Shown here piece by piece: positions 6,676-14,593 of a DNA stretch of 19,095 nt; position 1 is the first letter of the stretch, and each line of letters opens with the position of its first letter. This DNA comes from Planctomycetota bacterium (GTDB lineage: Bacteria > Planctomycetota > Brocadiia > JAJRTI01), in assembly GCA_024278415.1 (NCBI GenBank), contig JAJRTI010000874.1, positions 1 to 19,095 of the forward strand, written 5' to 3'. Both the position numbers and the translations under genes were made by a program. The notes beneath the pieces were generated by a model, which saw only the letters and a list, made by a program, of their open reading frames with translations, made no database searches and was not told the origin of the DNA.

Positions 6676-7428
6676 CTACGGTCTCCTGAACTTTTCGAGA
6701 AACAACTGGAAATCCTCCGGCGTGTCCACGCCCATGCTACGGTGCTCGGTCAGGGCCACCTTGATCTTGTAGCCGTTGGCGAGAGCCCGAAGCTGTTCGA
6801 GCTTTTCGCTCTGTTCCAAGGGCGTGGCAGGCAGGCCCTTGTACGCCAGCAACAGTTCGCGGCGATACCCGTAGATGCCCATGTGCTTGAGGAACTTCAG
6901 CGGGGCCTCCGCGAACGGATCATCCGTGTCGCGAACAAACGGGATCGGGTGCCGCGAGAAGTACAGCGCGTATCCCAAGTTGTCCACCACGACCTTCACG
7001 TCGCTCCCACTTTCGTACTCCGCCCGGTCCGTGATCTCGTACGCGAGGGTGGACATATCCGCGTTCGCGTCATCCTCCAGCATGCCCACGACTGCGTCGA
7101 GTTGGCCGGGGTGAATCTCCGGCTCGTCGCCCTGCACGTTCACGATGATCTCTGCGCCGTGCAGCGCCGCGACTTCGGCGACGCGCTCGGTGCCACAGCG
7201 ATGCTCCGGGCCGGTCATGCACACCTTGCCGCCGAACGACTCGACCGCGTCGAAGATGCGTGGGTCATCCGTGGCCACGACCACATCATCGACGCGGGAC
7301 TCGGCCACTCGATCGTACACGTGCTGAATCAGGTATTTGCCCGTCACACGCTTGGCCTCTTCAAGGATGGGCTTTCCGGGCAGGCGGGACGATTCGTATC
7401 GGGCGGGGATAACGGCCAAGGATGACAT
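6676..7428 (-). CDS. kdsB: 3-deoxy-manno-octulosonate cytidylyltransferase (CMP-KDO synthetase)
   Basis: KdsB activates KDO with CTP to CMP-KDO in the cytoplasm, the donor for the inner core of lipopolysaccharide. The 250-residue protein has the signature IPARYESSRLPGKP (residues 7-20), the nucleotide-binding HRCGTERVAEVA segment (from 76) and the metal-binding NVQGDEP (97-103). Length matches the family. The segment between the LPGKP motif and IQHVY is about four residues longer than in E. coli KdsB and reads TGKYLIQHVY in place of the usual NGKPMI form. The ATG at 7428 has no clear Shine-Dalgarno site, but similarity starts immediately. It is first in a run with DUF1844 and sugar oxidoreductase genes. 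Its presence implies a KDO-containing outer membrane. Confidence 0.95.
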   Translation of the reverse strand: MSSLAVIPARYESSRLPGKPILEEAKRVTGKYLIQHVYDRVAESRVDDVVVATDDPRIFDAVESFGGKVCMTGPEHRCGTERVAEVAALHGAEIIVNVQGDEPEIHPGQLDAVVGMLEDDANADMSTLAYEITDRAEYESGSDVKVVVDNLGYALYFSRHPIPFVRDTDDPFAEAPLKFLKHMGIYGYRRELLLAYKGLPATPLEQSEKLEQLRALANGYKIKVALTEHRSMGVDTPEDFQLFLEKFRRP

Positions 7429-7477
7429 AGACGCGGACCACTGACAGAAACACAAGGGGGGTGAGGAAAGGCTACGC

Positions 7478-7506
7478 ATCATAGGACTTGGCCCCGTGGC
7501 AGGCAA
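7478..7506 (-). promoter_or_regulatory. sigma70-like promoter of kdsB
   Basis: On the minus strand a -35 box TTGCCT (7506-7501, 4/6) and a -10 box TATGAT (7483-7478, 5/6) are 17 bp apart. Transcription would begin near 7471, leaving a leader of about 43 nt before the kdsB ATG. It lies back to back with the promoter proposed for the small membrane protein. Confidence 0.5.
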
Positions 7507-7515
7507 TAGCGTACC

Positions 7516-7544
7516 TTGCAAACATCACGGGAATTGGGCACAAT
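7516..7544 (+). promoter_or_regulatory. sigma70-like promoter of the small membrane protein gene
   Basis: A -35 box TTGCAA (7516-7521, 4/6) and a -10 box CACAAT (7539-7544, 4/6) are 17 bp apart. It starts only 10 bp from the -35 box of the divergent kdsB promoter, so both could share one regulator or compete for polymerase. Confidence 0.4.
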
Positions 7545-7630
7545 ACAGGCCTGCCCCCGGATCGGGAAGCCCATGCCAGGCGCTGCCACGCGCGACTCGC
7601 CGACAGCAGAGATAAGGAGCTATGAAGAGC

Positions 7631-7810
7631 ATGAACTACCGCATGATAGGCCGCCTTGTGTTGAGCCTCATGGCGATCACCACCCTCGTTGGTGCGTTGA
7701 TCACGTTTTACGACCACGCTCCCCAGGACCTGCGCCGTCCTCTCCAGTCCATCTCCATGGCCATCCTCACGCTTGCCTTCGTGCAAGCCATTCGCTGCCT
7801 CGAGGACTGA
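7631..7810 (+). CDS. small two-helix membrane protein, function unknown
   Basis: This 59-residue protein has two hydrophobic stretches, about residues 5-27 (MIGRLVLSLMAITTLVGALI and following residues) and 41-57 (SISMAILTLAFVQAIRCL), joined by a short polar loop with His, Pro and Arg residues. That fits a small integral membrane hairpin. AAGGAG at 7614-7619 supports translation. It is 11 nt from the ATG at 7631 but only 2 nt from an in-frame ATG at 7622, so 7631 is preferred, with 7622 as an alternative adding three residues. A promoter is proposed upstream. The gene is divergent from kdsB and precedes the giant secreted protein on the same strand. No family is recognised. Confidence 0.6.
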   Translation: MNYRMIGRLVLSLMAITTLVGALITFYDHAPQDLRRPLQSISMAILTLAFVQAIRCLED

Positions 7811-7842
7811 CAACCGCCGCGGCCGGCGCGCACGCGAATTGG

Positions 7843-7867
7843 GCCCGATCTCGCCGCGGGATCGGGC
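7843..7867 (+). other. hairpin between the small membrane protein and the giant secreted protein
   Basis: GCCCGATC (7843-7850) and GATCGGGC (7860-7867) form a perfect 8-bp stem with a 9-nt loop. There is no following T tract, so Rho-independent termination is doubtful. It lies 30 nt upstream of the ATG at 7898 and could be an attenuator or mRNA-stability structure. Confidence 0.4.
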
Positions 7868-7897
7868 GGTTCGCGCACGCCAGCCCACGGGTAGCCC

Positions 7898-10800
7898 ATG
7901 ATCCGCAGCGCCTACCACCAGCGCCGATGGCCGCAGAATGGATTCGTAGCGGCACTCTGCGCGCTTCTATTCTTTCTCGCATCCGCCCGGGGCGCAGGGA
8001 TTCAATTCGCCACGCGGCAAATCGAGGGGCAGGCACGTCTGGAGATTGTCTCGCCGTATTACGTTGCCGTCTTGGCTCCCGCCCAAGGCGCACAGATCAC
8101 CTCCCTGCGCCGACGAGGCCGCACGCGTAACTTGGGCGCATTCTTTGGGGACTTCGACGCGCGGATCGGGCCGCCAGGCTTCGCATCGTCCACCTACACG
8201 TACGCCATTGTCGACACACGGCCCAATCGCCTTGCCGTCAAGTGCACACGTACACAAGGCCCCGGGGGCCACGTGGCCGCCGGCCAGGTTTGGGCCAAGA
8301 CGTTTATCTTCAGGGCAGACACGCCCGCCATCCGTGTCCTTGTCGAACTGTCCGTAAAAGGCGAGGACACCCATGCCGCCTATGGAGCGCGTGCCCGGCT
8401 CAACGTCGGCGGGCCACACGACGCGGACGCCTTCTTTCTGGCCCTGGACGGCGACAAGACCGAGACCATCGAGATGGCCGAGGCCATGGCGGAGCGCGCG
8501 ACGTGGGCGCAGCCCCAAGGCGCCTGCGCCTTTGCGGCCGCAGACCGCCAAAGCGGCGAGGGAGTCATGATCCGCGTCCTGCGCCCGACTCCACGCTACA
8601 CTCGCTTGAGCGTCGATGCCGCTGGCCGGCAAACCGCGATCGACTTCAGTTTCCCGATCTCTGCCATCTCCAAGGCGAGACCGTATCGAATCGCGATGGA
8701 CCTGATGCCGCTTGGAGGAGTCAAGTCTCCCGAGCAGTTGTCCAAGCGGTTGCCGCGGCTCGTTAATCCAGAGCCTTTGGCGCCGGAGCCCGCTCCCCCA
8801 GCCCCTGCCCCGCTGAAAGCCCCGCGCACAGGCGCGGCCCTGCGCCGGGTGCTCATGGTGAGCCCTCCGGAGCGCCGCGGGCTGTATGGCATCCGCCCCC
8901 CGCTCGATGCGCTCCCCTTCCCGACGCAGATCACCGACGTGGCGTGTGTGCGCGGCACGTACTGGCCCGGAGAGAATGAGTTCCTCAAAGGCCTTCCCGC
9001 ATCCGACGCACAGTGGGCTCAGTACGCCCTGGCGGTCTTCATCGACGTTCCGGGCTGGGCGTTCGGTCAGGGCGACGGCGAGCGCGTCAAGCGGTTTGTG
9101 GCGGCCGGCGGGAACGTGATCTTTGTCGGCGACCAAGGCCGCGGGTACCGCAAGACCGCCGTCGGAGAGTTGATCCCCTTGAAGATTCCCTACGCCGAGC
9201 GCGCCGAACGAGACGACGAGGGGCGCCAATTCCTCAGAGATCGCAGCGCTTGGACGCCGATCGCGATTCCCGGCTTCAAGCACCCGGCGCTGCGGGGCCT
9301 CCCCCGCAACGCGCTGCCCACGACCGTTGTCCACCAAGCCGCGCCCGAAGGATCCAGCGAGGTGCTGGTGGCGGCGGCGAGCTTCCCGGTCTTGGCCGTC
9401 AAGCAGAACGGAAAAGGCTGGGTCGTGTCCATGCCGATTGCTCTGAGCACCGAGCCGGAGACCGACGGGGCCGCGCCCGCCGTACTCACCACGCCCAGCC
9501 GCGAGCTGGACGGTACGCTGACGCGTTGGCCGTTCTACGACGACATGTGGCGCCAGCTTCTCATCTGGCTCTGCGCCAAGCCTTCGGCCGTGTTCCTGTC
9601 CGGCTTTATCGTGCCGGAGGAGCGAACGCTCAGCGTGCCCTCCTCGTTCCTGATCGAGTACGAGTTGTCTAGCCAGGCCAAAGCCAAGACCGCTGTGCAC
9701 GTGCACATCGACTTTTGGCGAGATGGGCACAAGATCGACGCGCTCCACTCCGAGGCGCGCTTCGAACTGCCGCCAGGCCAAAGCGTTGGCCGCCAAGCCA
9801 AGGTCGACCTGCCGCCAGGCCGCGGCCGCTATCGATACGCCATCGCAATCCAGGACAAGGAAAAGCACACCATCGATTGGCGCGACGGCGAGTTCATGGC
9901 TCTCCCAGAGACGTACATGTCCGTCGACCTCGGCGACATCCGCGTGTTTGCACAAGATGCGGAACTCCAGGTGCAGACGCTCGTCAACAACATCAAGGCT
10001 CCCTCGCTCCGCGTTGCGGCGTTGGTACGCGACGCGCAGGGCCGCACCGCGATCCAGTTGCCCCCCCGAGACCTTCAAGATCTGTCTCTCGCGAAGATCG
10101 CGATCACCAGCAAACTCGACCTGACGCGCCTACGCCCCGGGCCCTACACGTTCGAGGCCCGGCTCCTGGGTGGCCCGAAGTTGGACCAGGCGTTGGACAC
10201 CGTCGTCGAGCCGTTCTCGGTTCGGGTCAGGGCGCCCGCGCAGCCGTTTGTCGTCGCCCTGGGCGGGCTCCGGCCGGGGGCTGGCGCAGACGCGGCGCGC
10301 CAGGTGCAGGCGGCCTTGGACCTGGGCTTCAACGCGGCCGTCTTGCCCGAGGTGCGGCTCCAATCGCCCCGTTTCGCCTCCGTGGCCGGCGCCGGTGCGC
10401 TTGCCTTCATCCACCAAGCCGGGCAGCGGGGGCTAAGCCTCATTGCGGGGCCGCCTTCGATGGCCGACCTCCTGCGGCGCCACTGCGTGTCGGCCTTGGC
10501 CCTGCCCCAACTGCCGGAGCATGACAAGCAAGCCTTGCACGAATACCTGCTCGCGAGGCGCCAGGCCGCGGTCTACTCCGCTTGGGCCCTCGCGCCTGGA
10601 GCCGCGCCAATCAGGCACAAGCCCTGCGACACGTGCAAGAAGATCTTTCGATCGCGCTACGGCTACGACATGCCGACGCGGGACGACGCGCGGCGCTACT
10701 ACTATGCGCGCAAGTTCATGAGCGACACGCTTGCTGCGTGCCTCGCCAGGGTGAGGAGTGAGATCGCCACCCAGCACGCCCCACGGCCCTGCGTCGCCCT

Positions 10801-12292
10801 CATCGACCCGGCGGCCTATTTCACCGGCGCCTGCGACCCCGCCCAGTTCGCGCGGCCGTTCGACGTGGTGGCGCCCACCTCTTCCGGCTCGCCCCTGGTC
10901 GGGCGCCTCTTCCAAGAAGCGACCCGCAGCGCGCTCTCGCCAGGCAAGCAGCGCTGGTGGGCCACGATCCATGTCTGCCCTCGCGCCGGAGAGCCCTGGC
11001 AGCCGTCTTCTGTGGCCACCCAGGCCTACGAAGCCATTGGCCGGGGCGCCACGGGCCTCTATGTGGACGGCCTCCAACATGGCCCTCACGCGGCCACGGA
11101 CTCCGCCGAGGGCCTTCGAGAGGCGCGGCGCACGTTCGCCGAAGCTCGCATGCTGGGCCCGATGCTGGCCGCCCTGCGCCGCCCGGCCAGCGAAGTTGCC
11201 CTGCTCTACCCGTGGGCCTCGTTCGCGTTCAGCGATCCGCAGCCCATCGTGCGCGTGCTGTCGCAAGTGCACGACATGCTCGAAGCGGTGGTCGGCCCTG
11301 TGGACGTCGTGCACGAGGGCTCGATTCTCGATGCCAGCCGTCTCGCAGGGCTAAAGGTGCTCGTCATCGCCGAATCACGCTGCATCCCAGACCGGCTGGC
11401 GCAGGCCATCGAGCACTGGGTCACCAAGGGCGGCATCCTCGTCACCATCGGCGCGGTCGGCGTCATCGACGAACGCCAGTTGCCCTCGCGATTCACGGAC
11501 AAGCTGCTCGGACTGCGCTACGGACCCAAGGTCGAGGCCGCGGTCCAAGGGCTCTCGCCGCGCGTGCACGCCGGCATCGTGCTGGCACCGCGCCGGGCCA
11601 ACGTCATGCACAAGTACGCCGGCGCCGGCGCGGCCATTGTGGTCAACGACGTGGCGGACAGCGGCGCGGTCTCCATTGGCTTCTTGCCCACGCCGGACGA
11701 GTTCCGGCGCATCATGGACGAATGGTTGCCCAAGCCGTCGACAGCCAGGGCGTCCGATCCCGCGGTGCATGTGTTCACCCTCGTCGCACCCAAGGGCGCG
11801 GCCACGTACCTCGTTGCCGTCAACACATCGAGCACCTTCCGGGACACTCAGATTGTCTTGCCGCCTGGTGTGCCGCACGCCGCGGCCTACAGCTTGCTCG
11901 ATGGCGCGCCCACCCAGGCCTTGGCCGGCCCCAAGGCCACGACCCTCCCCATCAAGCTCGGCGCCGGCCGCGCCAGCGTCTTGGGCCTCTTCGCTGGCAA
12001 ACCCGCGAAGATCGAATTCTCACTCACTCGCGCGAAGGGCGTCGTCGACTACACCCTGAAAGTGCTCACGGCCAGTGGCAAGCCGTTCTTGGCGCCCCTG
12101 CCCGTCGAGATCATGTTCATCGCGCCCGACGGCGCCGTCCGAAAAGAGCACGGAGGCTGGCGCGCCACGCAGGACGGGGCGCTCGCGGGTAGAGAGATCC
12201 TGCCGTACGACGCGCCCAAGGGAAAGTGGACGGTGCTGGCGCGGATCCGCGTGGGCGATCTGTCGGCAAAGCAGGAATTCGCAGTGGACTAG
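7898..12292 (+). CDS. giant secreted multidomain protein with glycoside-hydrolase-like layout
   Basis: This 1464-residue protein begins with a typical signal peptide: basic residues, a hydrophobic core at about 15-30 and a likely cleavage near ASA-RGA. Reading along it: an N-terminal beta-rich region (about 35-300); a Pro/Ala linker (295-312); an alpha/beta segment resembling the glutamine amidotransferase-like fold (about 317-555, with GGNVIFVGDQ); Ig-like beta domains (about 565-785); a region like a TIM barrel (about 785-1090) containing Cys910-x2-Cys913 followed by FRSRYGYDMP; a second amidotransferase-like segment (about 1098-1195, ending GGILVTIGAVG); and a beta-rich C-terminus. Barrel plus amidotransferase-like plus beta domain recalls GH42-type beta-galactosidases. 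The expected acidic active-site motif is not evident. Exported, probably carbohydrate-related; precise function unknown. Confidence 0.85.
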   Translation: MIRSAYHQRRWPQNGFVAALCALLFFLASARGAGIQFATRQIEGQARLEIVSPYYVAVLAPAQGAQITSLRRRGRTRNLGAFFGDFDARIGPPGFASSTYTYAIVDTRPNRLAVKCTRTQGPGGHVAAGQVWAKTFIFRADTPAIRVLVELSVKGEDTHAAYGARARLNVGGPHDADAFFLALDGDKTETIEMAEAMAERATWAQPQGACAFAAADRQSGEGVMIRVLRPTPRYTRLSVDAAGRQTAIDFSFPISAISKARPYRIAMDLMPLGGVKSPEQLSKRLPRLVNPEPLAPEPAPPAPAPLKAPRTGAALRRVLMVSPPERRGLYGIRPPLDALPFPTQITDVACVRGTYWPGENEFLKGLPASDAQWAQYALAVFIDVPGWAFGQGDGERVKRFVAAGGNVIFVGDQGRGYRKTAVGELIPLKIPYAERAERDDEGRQFLRDRSAWTPIAIPGFKHPALRGLPRNALPTTVVHQAAPEGSSEVLVAAASFPVLAVKQNGKGWVVSMPIALSTEPETDGAAPAVLTTPSRELDGTLTRWPFYDDMWRQLLIWLCAKPSAVFLSGFIVPEERTLSVPSSFLIEYELSSQAKAKTAVHVHIDFWRDGHKIDALHSEARFELPPGQSVGRQAKVDLPPGRGRYRYAIAIQDKEKHTIDWRDGEFMALPETYMSVDLGDIRVFAQDAELQVQTLVNNIKAPSLRVAALVRDAQGRTAIQLPPRDLQDLSLAKIAITSKLDLTRLRPGPYTFEARLLGGPKLDQALDTVVEPFSVRVRAPAQPFVVALGGLRPGAGADAARQVQAALDLGFNAAVLPEVRLQSPRFASVAGAGALAFIHQAGQRGLSLIAGPPSMADLLRRHCVSALALPQLPEHDKQALHEYLLARRQAAVYSAWALAPGAAPIRHKPCDTCKKIFRSRYGYDMPTRDDARRYYYARKFMSDTLAACLARVRSEIATQHAPRPCVALIDPAAYFTGACDPAQFARPFDVVAPTSSGSPLVGRLFQEATRSALSPGKQRWWATIHVCPRAGEPWQPSSVATQAYEAIGRGATGLYVDGLQHGPHAATDSAEGLREARRTFAEARMLGPMLAALRRPASEVALLYPWASFAFSDPQPIVRVLSQVHDMLEAVVGPVDVVHEGSILDASRLAGLKVLVIAESRCIPDRLAQAIEHWVTKGGILVTIGAVGVIDERQLPSRFTDKLLGLRYGPKVEAAVQGLSPRVHAGIVLAPRRANVMHKYAGAGAAIVVNDVADSGAVSIGFLPTPDEFRRIMDEWLPKPSTARASDPAVHVFTLVAPKGAATYLVAVNTSSTFRDTQIVLPPGVPHAAAYSLLDGAPTQALAGPKATTLPIKLGAGRASVLGLFAGKPAKIEFSLTRAKGVVDYTLKVLTASGKPFLAPLPVEIMFIAPDGAVRKEHGGWRATQDGALAGREILPYDAPKGKWTVLARIRVGDLSAKQEFAVD

Positions 12293-12309
12293 CGCCGACA
12301 TACCGACAA

Positions 12310-12322
12310 GCGGACGCTCCGC
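12310..12322. terminator. possible short hairpin between convergent genes
   Basis: GCGGA and TCCGC form a 5-bp stem with a 3-nt loop in the 33-nt gap between the stop of the secreted-protein gene (12292) and the stop of the E1 gene (12326). There is no T run on either side. Position suggests a bidirectional end of transcription, but the structure is weak. Confidence 0.2.
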
Positions 12323-12325
12323 GGC

Positions 12326-14290
12326 CTACCTCACCACCTCACGAATCGCCGCCACAATATCGTCCTCGCTGGGCACGGACGCGTGCTCGAGGGGCTTCGA
12401 GTACGGGATCGGCACATCGAGCCCGGCCACGCGAATCGGCGGCGCGTCCAAGTAGTCGAAGGCCTCCTCCATCACACGGGCCGCGATCTCCGCGCCCATG
12501 CCGCAGGTGCGGCAGTCCTCCTCGACGACCACCAGCCGGTTCGTCTTCTCCACTGACTTGACGATCATCTCGATGTCCAGGGGCACGAGCGTGCGCGGGT
12601 CGATCACCTCCGCGTCGATGCCCTCCTGGGCCGCGCGCTCGGCCGCATCGAGCGCGCGCAGCAGCATGCGCGAGTAGGCCACGATGGTCACGTCCTTGCC
12701 GGCGCGCTTGATGTCCGCCTTGCCCAACGGGATGAAGTACCGCTCCTCCGGCACCGGCCCCTCCGTGATGTAGAGCACCTTGTGCTCGATGAACAGCACC
12801 GGGTTCTCGTCCGCCACGGCCGACGCGAGCAAGCCCTTCGCGTCGAACGGCGTGGCTGGGATCGCGATCTTCAGCCCCGGCACGTGCGCGAACCAGGCCT
12901 CCAAGCTTTGCGAGTGCTGCGCCGCGTTCCCCCGGCCGCCTGAGCCGCCCGGGGTGCGAATGACGATGGGCACGTTCATCTTCCCGCCGAACATGTAGTG
13001 CATCTTCGCGGCCTGGTTGCAGATTTGGTCCATGGCCACGGTCGTGAAGTCGATGTACATAATCTCCGCGATGGGCCGATATCCGCACGTCGCCGCGCCG
13101 ATGGCCGAGCCAATGATCGCGCCCTCGGAGATCGGTGTGTCGCGCACGCGCTCCGGCCCGAAGTCGTTGATGAGCCCGCGAGTCACCGCGAACCCGCCGC
13201 CGTGCACCGCGATGTCCTCGCCCACGAGGAACACGTCCGGGTCGTTCTCCATCTCCATCCGGATCGCTTCGGTGATCGTCTCTCGGTAGGTGAGGATGCG
13301 TTCGCCCTTGTTCGCCGGCTCCGTGTCGATGGCCTCACAATCCGCGTACACGCCCTCCGCGGCCTCGTGCGGCTCCGGCAGGGGGGCTGCCTCTGCGGCC
13401 TCCGCGGCCTTCTCGATGCACACCGACACGCGCTTCTCCACCGCGTCTCGGTCGAGCTTCTCGCCAACCAACTCGGCCAGGCGGTCGATGGGGTCGTTTT
13501 CGCTCGCCCAGTGCTCCACCTCCTCCGCCGGCCGATAGATGCAGGGGTCGCCGGCGTAGTGGCCGAAGCGGCGGTACGTCTTGCATTCGACCAGGATCGG
13601 CCCTGCGCCCTTGCGCGCCTTGGCCGCGGCCTTGCTGATCGCATCGTACACGGCCATCACGTCGTTGCCGTCCACCACGACGCCCTCGATGCCATACCCG
13701 ACCGCACGGTCGGCGATGTCGCGAATGTTAGTCGCCTTGCTGATGTCCGTGGAAATCGCGTATTGGTTGTTCTCGCACATGTAGATGATCGGCAGGTCCC
13801 ACACCGAGGCAAGGTTGAGCGCCTCGTGGAACGCGCCCTCGTTGCTCGCGCCGTCGCCGAAGGAACACAGCGTAACGGACTTGTCGCCTCGCATTTTGCC
13901 AGCCAGCCCGACGCCCACCGCGATCGGCAGGCCCGCGCCCACAATGCCGTTGGCGCCGCAAAACCCCAAATCGAAGTCCACGATGTGCATGGACCCGCCC
14001 TTGCCCAGGCAGTAGCCGGTGCGCCGGCCCATGAGTTCCGCGAACATCTTCTCCATCGACGCTCCGCGCGTAATCATGTGCCCGTGGCCGCGGTGGTTGG
14101 ACACGATGTAGTCGCCCGGTTCGAGCGCGCTGATCGCTCCCACCGCGCAGGCCTCTTGCCCGATGGAGAGGTGGATCGCGCCCATCACCTTGTCGAGCTG
14201 GAACAGTTCGTTCGCCTTCTCCTCGAAGCGGCGGATCGTGACCATCGTCTCGTACATCTCGGCGAGACGCTTCTTGCTGAGCTTGGCCAT
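12326..14290 (-). CDS. 2-oxoacid dehydrogenase E1, fused alpha and beta subunits
   Basis: This 654-residue protein joins both E1 subunits of a thiamine-diphosphate 2-oxoacid dehydrogenase complex, which decarboxylates a 2-oxoacid (or acetoin) and passes the acyl group to lipoyl-E2. The alpha part (about 1-285) has the TPP motif GDGASNEGAFHEAL (145-158) with CENNQ (172-176), and YRRFGHYAGDP (219-229). An Ala/Glu/Pro-rich linker (about 285-320) leads to the beta part (about 321-654), with GEDIAVHGGGF and the TPP-activating Glu in ISEGAIIG (about 379). The GHYAGDP segment looks more like acetoin-dehydrogenase-type E1 alpha than classical PDH. The ATG at 14290 starts the conserved alpha sequence; upstream codons are not conserved. 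E2 and E3 are absent from the window, but a lipoylation gene is divergently adjacent. Confidence 0.94.
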   Translation of the reverse strand: MAKLSKKRLAEMYETMVTIRRFEEKANELFQLDKVMGAIHLSIGQEACAVGAISALEPGDYIVSNHRGHGHMITRGASMEKMFAELMGRRTGYCLGKGGSMHIVDFDLGFCGANGIVGAGLPIAVGVGLAGKMRGDKSVTLCSFGDGASNEGAFHEALNLASVWDLPIIYMCENNQYAISTDISKATNIRDIADRAVGYGIEGVVVDGNDVMAVYDAISKAAAKARKGAGPILVECKTYRRFGHYAGDPCIYRPAEEVEHWASENDPIDRLAELVGEKLDRDAVEKRVSVCIEKAAEAAEAAPLPEPHEAAEGVYADCEAIDTEPANKGERILTYRETITEAIRMEMENDPDVFLVGEDIAVHGGGFAVTRGLINDFGPERVRDTPISEGAIIGSAIGAATCGYRPIAEIMYIDFTTVAMDQICNQAAKMHYMFGGKMNVPIVIRTPGGSGGRGNAAQHSQSLEAWFAHVPGLKIAIPATPFDAKGLLASAVADENPVLFIEHKVLYITEGPVPEERYFIPLGKADIKRAGKDVTIVAYSRMLLRALDAAERAAQEGIDAEVIDPRTLVPLDIEMIVKSVEKTNRLVVVEEDCRTCGMGAEIAARVMEEAFDYLDAPPIRVAGLDVPIPYSKPLEHASVPSEDDIVAAIREVVR

Positions 14291-14365
14291 GGAGGCGGGG
14301 CCCTTTCTCTCCGTATCGACAAAAACGTATGTGCGCGGCGCCATCGACGTGCAGGAAGTCGGGAC

Positions 14366-14394
14366 ATGGTACCGATGGGCGGCGGCCCTGTCAA
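14366..14394 (-). promoter_or_regulatory. sigma70-like promoter of the E1 fusion gene
   Basis: On the minus strand a perfect -35 box TTGACA (14394-14389) is followed after exactly 17 bp by TACCAT (14371-14366, 4/6). Transcription would start near 14359, giving a leader of about 70 nt. This is the best -35 in the window and suggests strong basal expression. Confidence 0.6.
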
Positions 14395-14418
14395 CGCGCC
14401 GATAGTGCTCACGCGCCC

Positions 14419-14447
14419 TTGAAACACACGGCCCACTTTGCTTCACT
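14419..14447 (+). promoter_or_regulatory. weak candidate promoter for the lipM operon
   Basis: TTGAAA (14419-14424, 5/6 to the -35 box) is 17 bp upstream of TTCACT (14442-14447, only 3/6 to the -10 box). If used, the leader would be about 140 nt and would include the hairpin repeat at 14478-14560. Confidence 0.3.
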
Positions 14448-14477
14448 AGCTCCTTTGGCGCAGGGTCGGCTGGCCAG

Positions 14478-14560
14478 TTCGTAGCGGCGACCGTAAGGGC
14501 TCCCTCTGCTCCGATGGCGCATCGCCACCCGAGCGGAAGGCCCTGACGGGCCTACTACAA
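14478..14560 (+). repeat. single copy of the TTGTAGT-type palindromic repeat, in the leader of lipM
   Basis: This 83-bp core shares GGCGACCGTAAGGG, CCCTCTGCTCCGATGG, GCGGAAGGCCCT and GGGCCTACTACAA with the repeats at 3835-4220 (opposite orientation) and 18846-19095 (same orientation). It contains the hairpin GGCCCTGACGGGCC and an ATCGCCAC segment pairing with GTAGCGG-side sequence. It lies 34-116 nt upstream of the lipM ATG, in the divergent region 14291-14593, which otherwise holds only the promoters and ribosome-binding site described here. Confidence 0.7.
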
Positions 14561-14593
14561 GCGCGGCGTCATCCGCGCTAGGAGCTTTTCCAT

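Noticed and set aside
7967..10078. 703-codon minus-strand open frame opposite the giant secreted protein
   Set aside because: High third-position GC leaves few stops on the opposite strand. The product is Gly/Arg/Val-rich with no domain, while the plus-strand frame has a signal peptide and domain structure.
10957..12192. 411-codon plus-strand frame overlapping the giant protein in another phase
   Set aside because: The product is Arg/Pro/His-rich, low-complexity and typical of an off-frame GC-rich reading.
12998..14422. 474-codon plus-strand frame opposite the E1 gene
   Set aside because: It is an antisense shadow of an unmistakable TPP enzyme; the product is Val/Arg/His-rich without motifs.
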